Counted from the first letter of the stretch, positions 1 to 8,097 are shown. The stretch is DNA of 19,471 nucleotides from an uncultured Eubacteriales bacterium (GCA_948823415.1 CAQKRU010000012.1:3334-22804), one strand, 5' to 3'. The notes: generated by a model not told the origin, from the sequence alone. Program-made: numbers and translations.

Positions 1-88
1 ATGAAGAAAACAGCAACAGCTACAGCAGCGATAACAACCACCACAACCACAACGACAACAGCGATAACAACCGTTTTATTTTTACCAT
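1..88 (-). CDS. Possible 5' end of a divergent membrane-anchored protein (partial, apparently frameshifted)
   Basis: Read on the minus strand, bases 71-3 encode 23 hydrophobic residues made almost only of Val, Ala and Ile and ending in Phe-Phe. They are preceded by Lys/Asn-rich codons, the profile of an N-terminal signal anchor; the gene would continue beyond the left edge. That frame has no ATG, GTG or TTG start after its upstream stop at 140-138. An ATG at 88 (minus) with an AAGGATGG Shine-Dalgarno-like site a few bases upstream is in the neighbouring frame and, as written, reaches a stop after 22 codons. One extra A in the A5 run (plus-strand T5 at 79-83) would join this ATG to the hydrophobic frame. 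This could be an assembly error, a real frameshift, or simple low-complexity DNA. The start is inferred, no function can be assigned, and the call is tentative. Confidence 0.3.
28..72. repeat. Low-complexity ACN-rich tract with a 12-bp direct repeat
   Basis: The 12-mer GCGATAACAACC occurs at 28-39 and again at 61-72, 33 bp apart, so codon phase is preserved. The stretch between is almost pure ACN triplets. In the minus-strand hydrophobic frame both copies read Val-Val-Ile-Ala and the tract reads poly-Val; on the plus strand it reads poly-Thr. The tract is the kind of simple sequence that expands by slippage. Confidence 0.6.
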
Positions 89-176
89 TACTTTTACCAT
101 CCTTAAAGGTTTTATCGTAGTTTATGCTAATTCTTTCTTAGAAAAATGTAAAGAGATTTATCTTCGATTTTTGGTC

Positions 177-205
177 TTTTAAGTTTATGAAAGTTGTGAT
201 ATAAT
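177..205 (+). promoter_or_regulatory. Putative extended -10 promoter for the ABC exporter genes
   Basis: TATAAT lies at 200-205 and is preceded by TG at 197-198 with one base between, a perfect extended -10. The best -35 candidate is a weak TTTTAA at 177-182 with a 17-bp spacer, so the promoter would lean on the extended element. It sits about 40 bp before the first gene. The core TTGTGATATAAT (194-205) is repeated exactly at 9072-9083. Sigma-A type recognition is inferred from the consensus. Confidence 0.6.
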
Positions 206-244
206 TATTACAAAATCTAGAATTAGTGGTGAGGAGAGGCTCTT

Positions 245-1021
245 TTGCTAGCACATGTAGAAACCTTTAAAAAATATAAATATCTGCTTAAAAATTTGAT
301 TATGAAAGATATCAAATTAAAGTATCGGCGGTCGATTTTGGGAATATTATGGAGCGTTTTGAACCCTTTGCTGATGATGATTGTTATTTCGGCTGTTTTT
401 TCAAATATATTCAAGTTTAGCGTTGCAAATTTTCCGATTTATTATTTGACGGGCTCGACTTTGTTTAACATGCTTTCGGAGACCACCAACAGCGCCATGA
501 TGTCTATTTTGGGGGCTAGCAGCCTTATTAAAAAAGTTTACATACCTAAGTATATTTTTCCGCTCGAAAAATGTCTGTTTGGCTTTATAAATTTTCTTTT
601 TTCGATGATCGCGGTTGCCATTATGTACGTGATTTTGGGGTATCCGGTTTATTGGACTATTTTGCTGTTTCCGGTTCCGGTGTTTTATACTTTGGTCTTT
701 GCCATCGGCATTAGCATGATTTTATCGGCACTTAGCGTGTTTTTTCGAGACATAATTCACCTATATTCAGTGCTGCTCACGGCGTGGACATATTTTACGC
801 CAATAGTGTACCCGCAAGAGATTTTGAGCGACAAAATAAAGACCATAATGAGCCTGAACCCGATGTTTCATTATGTGCAGTATTTTAGAGACGTGCTGAT
901 GTATAACACTGTGCCGGGATTTGAAGAAAACTTAATCTGTGCGGCAATCGCCCTTGGGACGCTGATTGTAGGGCTGTTATTTTTTAAGGTGAAACAGGAC
1001 AAATTTATTCTTTACATATGA
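245..1021 (+). CDS. ABC-2 type polysaccharide export permease (Wzm/TagG family)
   Basis: Membrane subunit of an ABC exporter that probably moves a lipid-linked glycan or teichoic-acid-like polymer across the cytoplasmic membrane. It has 258 residues, typical of the family. The N-terminal cytoplasmic segment is basic (KDIKLKYRRS, residues 21-30) and leads into LGILWSVLNP, a hallmark of this permease group. About six hydrophobic segments follow, roughly at 31-56, 62-78, 108-133, 137-165, 171-189 and 228-247, with the family motif NPMFHYVQYFRD at 205-216 before the last. The TTG start at 245 is chosen because GAGGAGAGG (231-239) lies 5 nt upstream. The ATPase partner follows after 56 nt. No glycosyltransferase or biosynthetic gene lies in the window, so the cargo is unknown; teichoic acid, O-antigen-like and other surface glycans are all possible. 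Confidence 0.88.
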   Translation: MLAHVETFKKYKYLLKNLIMKDIKLKYRRSILGILWSVLNPLLMMIVISAVFSNIFKFSVANFPIYYLTGSTLFNMLSETTNSAMMSILGASSLIKKVYIPKYIFPLEKCLFGFINFLFSMIAVAIMYVILGYPVYWTILLFPVPVFYTLVFAIGISMILSALSVFFRDIIHLYSVLLTAWTYFTPIVYPQEILSDKIKTIMSLNPMFHYVQYFRDVLMYNTVPGFEENLICAAIALGTLIVGLLFFKVKQDKFILYI

Positions 1022-1077
1022 TTTTGATTTTTAATTTTTGCGGTTTAAGGCTACGAATGTGAGGATTTGGTGAGATT

Positions 1078-1830
1078 TTGGAAGATAAAAACGTGAATAT
1101 AATCGAAGTTAAAGACGTCGAAATGCATTTTAACATGAACAAAGAAAAAATCGATAGTTTGAAGGAATACGTCATAAAATTGGCTAAGCGGCAGCTGATG
1201 TATGAGGATTTTGTGGCGCTCGATAAAGTCAGTGTAGACGTAAAAAAGGGCGAAGTTTTTGGGATAATCGGCTATAACGGCTCGGGCAAAAGTACGCTTT
1301 TAAAGGCTATTGCGGGAATTTTAAAGCCGACTTCTGGCAACATAAAGGTTTATGGCACTATTGCGCCACTTATTGAGCTTGGTGCGGGGTTCGATTTGGA
1401 TCTTACTGCGCGCGAAAATATCTTTTTAAATGGCTCTGTTTTGGGATTTTCTAAAAAAACTATAAGTGATAAATTTGATGAGATTGTGGAATTTTCGGAG
1501 CTTAGGGACTTTTTGGACGTGCCTATGAAAAATTATTCTTCTGGCATGGTGGCGAGGATTGGGTTCTCGGTAGCTACTATGGTTCGGTCGGACATTTTGA
1601 TTGTGGACGAGATTTTGTCGGTTGGAGACATGCTTTTTCAGCAAAAATGCGAACAACGAATTAACGCTCTTATGCAGGGTGGAACTACGGTGCTGATTGT
1701 TTCGCACAGTCTGGAGCAAATTCGTAGGTTGTGTAGCAGGGTTTTGTGGCTGGACCACGGCAAAACAAAGATGCTTGGCGACACAAAAACCGTTTGCGAT
1801 GCTTATGAGACGGGTAGCCCGGGTAATTGA
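1078..1830 (+). CDS. ABC transporter ATP-binding protein, polysaccharide exporter (Wzt/TagH family)
   Basis: ATPase that powers the permease encoded just upstream. The 250-residue protein shows Walker A (GYNGSGKST, 65-73), the family-typical LGAGFD (101-106), the ABC signature YSSGM (153-157), Walker B LIVDE (174-178) and the switch histidine H210. The LGAGFD stretch and the helical segment before the P-loop resemble Wzt/TagH rather than importer ATPases. It ends soon after the nucleotide-binding domain, so it lacks the C-terminal glycan-binding domain of long Wzt proteins and the long extension of Bacillus TagH. The TTG at 1078 has only modest Shine-Dalgarno support (GGTGAG 3 nt upstream; GAGG 13 nt upstream). 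An in-frame GTG at 1093, preceded by GGAAGA, is a credible alternative start that loses five residues. The family call is firm; the substrate is not known. Confidence 0.9.
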   Translation: MEDKNVNIIEVKDVEMHFNMNKEKIDSLKEYVIKLAKRQLMYEDFVALDKVSVDVKKGEVFGIIGYNGSGKSTLLKAIAGILKPTSGNIKVYGTIAPLIELGAGFDLDLTARENIFLNGSVLGFSKKTISDKFDEIVEFSELRDFLDVPMKNYSSGMVARIGFSVATMVRSDILIVDEILSVGDMLFQQKCEQRINALMQGGTTVLIVSHSLEQIRRLCSRVLWLDHGKTKMLGDTKTVCDAYETGSPGN

Positions 1831-1845
1831 GGGGCATTTTGGCGC

Positions 1846-1874
1846 TTGAAAGACAGGTTTAAAAATGTTAAAAT
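1846..1874 (+). promoter_or_regulatory. Promoter upstream of miaB
   Basis: TTGAAA at 1846-1851 (5 of 6 matches to TTGACA), a 17-bp spacer and TAAAAT at 1869-1874 (5 of 6 to TATAAT). TG at 1866-1867 adds an extended -10. Transcription would start near 1881, downstream of the longest possible miaB start at 1875 but before the preferred TTG at 1908. This marks the probable start of the miaB-mutS-mutL-miaA operon. Confidence 0.65.
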
Positions 1875-1894
1875 TTGTGGGGGTTATGTTGTTT

Positions 1895-1900
1895 GGGGGA
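1895..1900 (+). promoter_or_regulatory. Ribosome binding site that decides the miaB start
   Basis: GGGGGA lies 7 nt before the TTG at 1908. The longer frame opening at 1875 has no comparable site and begins upstream of the predicted transcription start, so 1908 is preferred. Confidence 0.6.
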
Positions 1901-1907
1901 TTTTGTT

Positions 1908-3386
1908 TTGAAAAATGTTGGTGAGAACCTCTGCGCGCCCAAGTTTGAGGAGTATTTTGGTTTAATAAAAAATTTGTTGCTTCAAAGAGTCAATTTTCGG
2001 GCTCCGCGGGCTTTTGTGCGCACTTATGGCTGCCAACAAAATGTTTCGGATTCCGAAAAAATAAACGGAATGCTTTTGGCCATGGGCTGCGAACTTGCTC
2101 AGGGTTGCGAAGACGCAGATATTATTGTTTTTAACACGTGTGCTGTGCGCGAAAACGCTGAGGATCGGGTTTTTGGCAATGTGGGGGCCTTGAAGGCTTT
2201 AAAAAAGAGAAATCCTGGTTTGATTATTGCTTTGTGCGGCTGCATGACGGAGCAAGCGCACGTTGTGGAGAGGTTGAAGCAGAGTTTTTCTTTTGTTGAC
2301 CTCGTTTTGGGAACTAATTCGCTTGAGAGATTTCCGGAGCTAATTTATAAAATTTTGACCGAGAAAAAGCACATTTGGCCAAGCAAGACCGAATGTGATG
2401 CTCACAGTGCGGACGCAGATGTTAGTGATGCTCACAGTGCGGACGCAAATCTTGGTGATGTTCAAGTTTACGAAGGCCTGCCGATTGAGCGCGCTAGCAA
2501 GATAAAAGCCTTTTTGCCGATAATGTACGGCTGCGATAATTTTTGCTCTTATTGCGTTGTTCCGCACGTGCGCGGGAGGGAGAAAAGCCGCAGTGCAGAG
2601 GCAATTTGCGACGAGTTTTCTCAGCTTATCGGCAGCGGATATAAAGAGGTTACTCTTTTGGGGCAAAATGTGAATTCTTATGGGAAAAATCTTGATGAAC
2701 GCATAGACTTTGCGCAGCTTTTACGGCGTTTGGATCGCACTCCGGGGGATTATTGGCTGCGGTTCATGACTTCGCACCCTAAGGACGCGACGCCGAAATT
2801 AATTAATGTTATGGCCGCGGGCGAGCACATTTGTCACCATTTGCATTTGCCGTTTCAGGCCGGCAGTGACCGGGTTTTAAAGCTGATGAACCGCGGGTAT
2901 ACTCGGCAAGGGTACCTTGAGATTATCTCTTACGCGAAGGCCAAGATGCCGGACATTTGCCTGACGAGTGACGTTATTGTGGGCTTTCCGGGCGAGCGGT
3001 ATGAGGATTTTTGCGAGACTTTGAGCCTTATAAAAGAGGTTGGCTTTACATCGCTGTTTACCTTTATTTATTCTAAACGAAGCGGTACTCCGGCGGCCGA
3101 GATGGATGATCCTATTTCTGAAAAAGAAAAATCTGCGTGGTTTCGCGAGCTTTTGGAGGTTCAAAATGAGATAACCACCAGGCAATGCCAAAAGTACGAT
3201 GGCGAAATTGTGAAGGTTTTGATTGAGGGCAAGTCGACCAAAGAGGGCGCTTTGACGGCGCGCACGCAGGGGAATATGATTGTTGACGTTGCTGAGGAAG
3301 AGGACTTAGTTGGCAAATTTGCGATGGTTAAGGTTACGGGGATTAAAAATTGGTTTTTGACAGGAGAAATAACCGCGGTTTTATAG
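1908..3386 (+). CDS. miaB: tRNA-2-methylthio-N6-dimethylallyladenosine synthase MiaB
   Basis: Radical-SAM methylthiotransferase that converts i6A37 to ms2i6A37 in tRNAs reading UNN codons, acting on the product of MiaA. From the TTG at 1908 the protein has 492 residues, slightly long for the family. The N-terminal UPF0004 domain supplies three cluster cysteines in YGCQQN (C42), FNTC (C78) and CGCM (C112). The radical-SAM CxxxCxxC is C209, C213, C216 (CDNFCSYC). A C-terminal TRAM domain covers roughly the last 65 residues. The CQQN and CDNFCSYCVVPHVRGRE context favours MiaB over MtaB or RimO. The linker between the first two domains carries an in-frame tandem repeat (residues 164-183). The frame is open from a TTG at 1875, but the Shine-Dalgarno site and promoter favour 1908. 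mutS follows after 27 nt. Confidence 0.95.
   Translation: MKNVGENLCAPKFEEYFGLIKNLLLQRVNFRAPRAFVRTYGCQQNVSDSEKINGMLLAMGCELAQGCEDADIIVFNTCAVRENAEDRVFGNVGALKALKKRNPGLIIALCGCMTEQAHVVERLKQSFSFVDLVLGTNSLERFPELIYKILTEKKHIWPSKTECDAHSADADVSDAHSADANLGDVQVYEGLPIERASKIKAFLPIMYGCDNFCSYCVVPHVRGREKSRSAEAICDEFSQLIGSGYKEVTLLGQNVNSYGKNLDERIDFAQLLRRLDRTPGDYWLRFMTSHPKDATPKLINVMAAGEHICHHLHLPFQAGSDRVLKLMNRGYTRQGYLEIISYAKAKMPDICLTSDVIVGFPGERYEDFCETLSLIKEVGFTSLFTFIYSKRSGTPAAEMDDPISEKEKSAWFRELLEVQNEITTRQCQKYDGEIVKVLIEGKSTKEGALTARTQGNMIVDVAEEEDLVGKFAMVKVTGIKNWFLTGEITAVL
2395..2460 (+). repeat. 30-bp in-frame tandem repeat within miaB
   Basis: Two near-identical 30-bp units (2395-2424 and 2425-2454) begin GTGATGCTCACAGTGCGGAC and are followed by a 6-base start of a third copy. 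The first 23 bases of the units are identical. Each encodes ten residues beginning DAHSADA, giving an acidic, flexible linker between the UPF0004 and radical-SAM domains. The unit length is a multiple of three, so the frame is kept. Confidence 0.9.
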
Positions 3387-3413
3387 GCTTTATGACGAGA
3401 GGGGGACTTTAAA

Positions 3414-6047
3414 ATGGCCGAATTATCGCCCATGATGCGACAATACTTTGACTTGAAGGAACGATGCAAGGGCTCTATACTGTTTTTTAGATTAGGCGAT
3501 TTTTATGAGATGTTCTTTGACGACGCTATTTTGGTGTCGAAAGAGCTGGAATTAACGCTGACGGGGCGCGACTGTGGCTTGGAGGAACGAGCCCCGATGT
3601 GCGGCGTGCCTTACCATAGCTGTGAGGGGTATATTGCTCGGCTGGTTGACAAGGGTTACAAGATTGCCATTTGCGATCAATTGGGGGATCCTTCTGCTAA
3701 GGGGCTTGTGCGGCGCGACATTACGAGGGTTATTACGCCTGGGACGGTTATCGAGGGCGCTATGCTTGACGAATCTAAAAACAACTATATTTGCTCGATT
3801 TACATTGACGAAATTAATATTGGGATCTGCTTTTGCGACGTTTCTACGGGCGACCTTTTGGCGACGCTGCTTTTTGGCGCGGATGTTTATCGGCAGGCGG
3901 TTAATGAGCTTTCTAAATTCAGCCCGCGAGAGATAATTGTTAGCGGCGATGTGGAGAAGTTTAAGGATTTTAAGCAGTTTGTGAGCGATAAACTTAAGAG
4001 TACGGTCGAGATTAAGCCGCTGGCAACGAGTTTGGACGTTTGCAAGCAGACGGTACTTTTGCAATTTGAACCGTGCTCTTTGGATGACCTTAAGCTAAGC
4101 GGCAAAAACGAGACCATTGCGGCATTGGCGGTTTTGTTTGACTATTTGAAAGAGACGCAAAAAAACGGCTTGGAGCGGATAAACACTTTGGATGTCTACT
4201 CCGAGAGCCAGTTTATGCGGCTGGACTTGACTACGCGCCGCAACCTAGAGCTGATTGAAACCATGCGCAACAAAGAAAAACGCGGTTCGCTCCTTTGGGT
4301 GCTGGACAAGACCAAAACCGCGATGGGTAAGCGGCTCATAAAGACTTATATTGAGCAGCCTTTGGTTAATGTTGCTGCAATTTTGAGGCGGCAGACGGCT
4401 GTGGAGGAGATTTGCTCTGACGTTGTGCTAATGGACAACTTAAAGAGCGAGCTTAGCGGTGTGCATGACCTTGAGCGCTTGATGACGCGGATTGTTTATG
4501 GCTCGGCCAATGCGCGCGAACTTCGCTCTTTGTGCTATGCTACTTCTAGGCTGCCGGCTGTTAAAGAGGTGCTTTCTCGCGCAAAATCGGAACTGCTTGT
4601 TGAAGTAAATAGTGACATTGACGCTTTGACGGACATTAACGCCTTGATTAATGCTGCTATTGTAGATGAGCCGCCGATATCGGTAAAAGAGGGTGGCATC
4701 ATAAAGCATGGATACAACGGTGAGATTGATCTTTTGCGTGGTGATATGTCGAGCGGTAAAGATATAATGGCGGAGTTGGAGATTAAGGAAAAGGCAAAGA
4801 CCGGCATACCTAAGCTTAAGATTGGGTATAATCGTGTTTTTGGCTATTTTATTGAGGTTTCGAACTCTTTTAAGGATAAAGTTCCGAGCGAATACATACG
4901 TAAGCAGACGCTCTCTAACTGCGAAAGGTACATCACAACGGAGCTAAAGGAGCTTGAGGGGCGTGTGCTTGGCGCTAAGGATCGGGCTATTCAGCTGGAA
5001 TATGATCTATTTTGCAAGATTCGCGAGCAGGTTGCGAGCAATTTAAATCGGGTCCAAAAGACGGCGAAGGCCATTGCTTTGCTGGATGTTTTGCTGTCTT
5101 TTGCGACAACTTCGTACGAAAACCGCTTTGTTAAGCCTGTTGTTAACAATAGCGACAAGATTGTTTTGAAGGATTCTCGCCACCCGGTGGTTGAGGCTTT
5201 GATGAAAGATTCTTTGTTTGTGCCAAACGACGTTACACTGGACACGGGCGAGAACATGATTTCGGTGATTACGGGCCCCAATATGGCGGGCAAATCCACA
5301 TATATGCGGCAGGTGGCCATTATCGCTTTGATGGCGCAGATTGGCTGCTTTGTGCCGGCATCTTATGCTGAAATTGGCGTGGTTGAGAGCATCTTTACTC
5401 GAGTTGGCGCTTCGGACGATTTGGCGAGCGGGCAGTCGACGTTTATGATTGAAATGATGGAAGTTGCGCAGATTATGAACTCTGCGAACGCGAACAGCCT
5501 GATTATTCTTGACGAAATCGGCAGGGGGACTTCTACGTTTGATGGCATGAGTATTGCGCGCGCTGTAATCGAGTTTATTGCCGACCGCAGCAAACTGGGC
5601 GCAAAGACTCTTTTTGCAACGCATTACCATGAATTGATTGAGCTTGAGAACTTGCTGCCGGGCGTGAAGAATTATAATATAGCCGTCAAGAAGCGCGGGG
5701 ACGACATTACGTTTTTGAGAAGGATTGTGCGCGGCGGCACGGACGATAGTTTTGGCATAGAGGTGGCGAAGTTGGCCGGTGTGCCGGGGTGGATCATTGA
5801 TAGGGCCAAGGTGATTTTGAAGGAAATTGAGGACGGAAATATTGCAACTAATGTAAAGATTGCCAGTGAAGGTAGCAGCGGCGCGGAAGATAGCTTGTTT
5901 GAGCAAGAAAAAATTAACGAGAGTGCCGCTAAACCTTGTGAAAAAGAGGTCATTAAAAAGCTTTTGAACTTGGACGTAAACACGCTCACGCCGCTGGAGG
6001 CCATGGCGCAGCTGTTTGAGCTTGTCAATTTGCTTAAGGAAGGCTGA
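3414..6047 (+). CDS. mutS: DNA mismatch repair protein MutS
   Basis: Mismatch recognition ATPase that binds base mispairs and small loops as a clamp and recruits MutL. The 877 residues match the usual MutS1 length. The N-terminal mismatch-binding motif Phe-Tyr-Glu is at F30-E32 (GDFYEMF), which separates it from MutS2-type proteins. The ATPase domain shows Walker A GPNMAGKST (621-629), Walker B plus signature region DEIGRGTSTFDG (700-711) and the conserved ATHYHEL (735-741). The tail after about residue 800 is low in conservation and ends in a helical segment. The ATG at 3414 is preceded by GAGAGGGGGA with 7 nt spacing. mutL follows after 28 nt, so the pair is surely co-transcribed. Confidence 0.97.
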   Translation: MAELSPMMRQYFDLKERCKGSILFFRLGDFYEMFFDDAILVSKELELTLTGRDCGLEERAPMCGVPYHSCEGYIARLVDKGYKIAICDQLGDPSAKGLVRRDITRVITPGTVIEGAMLDESKNNYICSIYIDEINIGICFCDVSTGDLLATLLFGADVYRQAVNELSKFSPREIIVSGDVEKFKDFKQFVSDKLKSTVEIKPLATSLDVCKQTVLLQFEPCSLDDLKLSGKNETIAALAVLFDYLKETQKNGLERINTLDVYSESQFMRLDLTTRRNLELIETMRNKEKRGSLLWVLDKTKTAMGKRLIKTYIEQPLVNVAAILRRQTAVEEICSDVVLMDNLKSELSGVHDLERLMTRIVYGSANARELRSLCYATSRLPAVKEVLSRAKSELLVEVNSDIDALTDINALINAAIVDEPPISVKEGGIIKHGYNGEIDLLRGDMSSGKDIMAELEIKEKAKTGIPKLKIGYNRVFGYFIEVSNSFKDKVPSEYIRKQTLSNCERYITTELKELEGRVLGAKDRAIQLEYDLFCKIREQVASNLNRVQKTAKAIALLDVLLSFATTSYENRFVKPVVNNSDKIVLKDSRHPVVEALMKDSLFVPNDVTLDTGENMISVITGPNMAGKSTYMRQVAIIALMAQIGCFVPASYAEIGVVESIFTRVGASDDLASGQSTFMIEMMEVAQIMNSANANSLIILDEIGRGTSTFDGMSIARAVIEFIADRSKLGAKTLFATHYHELIELENLLPGVKNYNIAVKKRGDDITFLRRIVRGGTDDSFGIEVAKLAGVPGWIIDRAKVILKEIEDGNIATNVKIASEGSSGAEDSLFEQEKINESAAKPCEKEVIKKLLNLDVNTLTPLEAMAQLFELVNLLKEG

Positions 6048-6075
6048 CTTACTGTTTTTGTAGAGGAAGATAATC

Positions 6076-8097
6076 ATGGGGAAGATAAATGTTTTGGACA
6101 AACACATTGCCGAGCTGATCGCGGCGGGCGAGGTTGTGGAGCGGCCGAGCTCAGTAATAAAGGAGCTTGTTGAGAATTCGATTGACGCTGGCGCTACAAA
6201 TGTTACTATAGAGATCAAAAACGGCGGCGTGTCGTATATGCGCATCAGCGACGATGGCTGTGGAATCGAAAAGGACGACATAAGAAACGCGTTTTTGCGC
6301 AACGCGACGAGCAAAATCAAAGTTGAGGACGACCTTAACAACATTGCTACTTTGGGGTTTCGCGGAGAGGCGCTTTTTTCTGTTTGCGCGGTCTCGCGGG
6401 TTGAGGTTATGACTCGGACGAAGGAACAGGACATCGGCACGCACTACGAAATTGAAGGCGGGGCGGAGGTTCTGTTTGAAGAATGTGGCTGCTCTGCCGG
6501 TACAACGATAATTGTGCGGGATTTGTTCTATAATACCCCCGCTAGAATGAAGTTTTTGAAAAAGGATAGTTCCGAAGGCTTGGCGATTGAGAAAATTTTG
6601 GACAGGATTGCACTCTCGCACCCTGAAATTGCCTTTAAGTTTGTAAAAGAGGGCAAGCTGCAGCTCAACACGCCGGGCGACGGCAAGGTCGACTCTGCCA
6701 TTTACGCTGTTTATGGTAAGGAGTTTTTCATTTCGCTGATGACGATGAACTATGCGCTTGGCGGCATAAAGGTGAGCGGGCTTATTAGCAAGCCGACTTC
6801 GCCGCGGGCCTCTAGGAACATGCAGCATTTTTTTATAAACGGCCGCTATGTTAAGAGCAAGACTGCGATGGTAGCGCTGGAGGAGGCTTTTAAGGGCTCG
6901 ATTATGGTTCAAAAGTTCCCGGCTTGCGTTATGTATATCGACCTGCCCTTCGATAGCATCGACGTTAACGTGCATCCTTCTAAAGTGGAGATCCGGTTTA
7001 TCGACGAGCGCCCGATTTTTGACGCTATATATCACGGCGTGAAAACGGCGCTAATTAACAACGGTAGCCCTGCGCTTTTGCCTAGTGATAAAGCTTCTGT
7101 GCCGGAGGTTCAAGTCGCAAAGAATATCGATAAAAGCAAGATGATTACCGGTGTTAATAATTTATTCAAGATGATTGATTTTTCGGCTAAAGCAGATAAA
7201 GCGGCCGATTTTAAAGCGTCGGTTTTAGATAAATCCAGCCTGGGCGATGTTAATGGCAGTGAAGACGAGTGTGAAGCCGACTCTCCGGAGGTTTATGTGC
7301 CAAAGAAGTCCGAGAATGTTTACCTTAAAAAGCCAGATTTAAAGGGCGAAACGGCTTGCAATATTTTGAATATTAAAGAGGGTGCTTCAAAGACTAAAAA
7401 TAGCGCAAATGCGAATGTTGGGACGGTCGAAGGCTTTTCTCTTTCGTCTTTTATTGGGGAGGGCGCGCTTGACAAAATTTTTCCTATTGACAACGCAAAA
7501 TCCGAGCAGATTGCCTTGGTTCCGGATAATTTTGACATTAAAATTGTGGGCGAGCTCTTTAGTACGTACATTGTTGTGGAGAAAAACGCCGATGAGGTGG
7601 TGCTTATCGACAAGCATGCGGCGCACGAGAGGATGATCTTTGAGGAGCTTAAATCCGAAAAAGACGCGCCACTGTCGCAGTTATTCTTGGAGCCGGTTGT
7701 TGTGTCTTTGAGCAAAGACGAGTACGCCGCCATTCTTGACAATATTAGCTTGTTAATTAACGCTGGTTTCGAGCTTGACGATTTTGGAAACGGTGCGATT
7801 ATCGTTCGGGCGGCGCCGAGCTATCTTGATAACGTTGACATTAGCGACATTGTTACGCAGATGGCGAATTATATTTTGGAACACAGGAAGGATGTTCGCA
7901 GCGACTACGTTGAGTGGCTGTACGAAAACATCGCCTGCCGGGCGGCGATTAAGGCGGGCAAAATGATAAAACCACAAGAGATGCAGGCTTTGGTTAAACG
8001 GATAATTAAAGAAGATCCCAGGTTTTGCCCGCATGGAAGGCCAATTGCTGTTACTGTTAAGCGGCGAGAGATCGAGAAAAGATTTGGTCGGGTATGA
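6076..8097 (+). CDS. mutL: DNA mismatch repair endonuclease MutL
   Basis: Couples MutS mismatch recognition to strand incision. The N-terminal GHKL ATPase motifs are clear: ELVENSIDAGAT, the DDGCGIEKDD region, RNATSKI and GFRGEAL, followed by the transducer domain with SIDVNVHPSKVEIRF. A variable linker of about 170 residues rich in Lys, Ser and Asp connects to the C-terminal dimerisation domain. That domain carries the metal-dependent endonuclease motif as DKHAAHERMIFE (512-523), with Lys where DQHA(X)2E(X)4E has Gln, plus ACR (620-622) and CPHGRP (651-656). This is therefore the self-nicking MutL of organisms without MutH. The ATG at 6076 has GAGGAAGA (6063-6070) 5 nt upstream. Its stop overlaps the miaA start as ATGA. 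The length, 673 residues, is ordinary. Confidence 0.96.
   Translation: MGKINVLDKHIAELIAAGEVVERPSSVIKELVENSIDAGATNVTIEIKNGGVSYMRISDDGCGIEKDDIRNAFLRNATSKIKVEDDLNNIATLGFRGEALFSVCAVSRVEVMTRTKEQDIGTHYEIEGGAEVLFEECGCSAGTTIIVRDLFYNTPARMKFLKKDSSEGLAIEKILDRIALSHPEIAFKFVKEGKLQLNTPGDGKVDSAIYAVYGKEFFISLMTMNYALGGIKVSGLISKPTSPRASRNMQHFFINGRYVKSKTAMVALEEAFKGSIMVQKFPACVMYIDLPFDSIDVNVHPSKVEIRFIDERPIFDAIYHGVKTALINNGSPALLPSDKASVPEVQVAKNIDKSKMITGVNNLFKMIDFSAKADKAADFKASVLDKSSLGDVNGSEDECEADSPEVYVPKKSENVYLKKPDLKGETACNILNIKEGASKTKNSANANVGTVEGFSLSSFIGEGALDKIFPIDNAKSEQIALVPDNFDIKIVGELFSTYIVVEKNADEVVLIDKHAAHERMIFEELKSEKDAPLSQLFLEPVVVSLSKDEYAAILDNISLLINAGFELDDFGNGAIIVRAAPSYLDNVDISDIVTQMANYILEHRKDVRSDYVEWLYENIACRAAIKAGKMIKPQEMQALVKRIIKEDPRFCPHGRPIAVTVKRREIEKRFGRV

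Noticed and set aside
1..120. Plus-strand 39-residue Thr-rich open frame from ATG at 1
   Set aside because: Low-complexity poly-Thr translation, no visible ribosome binding site (window edge) and no family resemblance; the minus-strand anchor reading is more protein-like.
1875..1907. N-terminal extension of miaB from TTG 1875
   Set aside because: It would begin before the predicted transcription start and lacks a ribosome binding site; the encoded residues are not MiaB-like.
5043..6440. 465-codon minus-strand open frame
   Set aside because: It lies antisense to mutS and mutL, whose motifs are unmistakable; its translation is rich in Arg/Asn/His in the manner of shadow frames and has no recognisable domain.
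6151..7035. 294-codon minus-strand open frame
   Set aside because: Antisense to the MutL ATPase domain; no domain seen and its composition fits a shadow frame.
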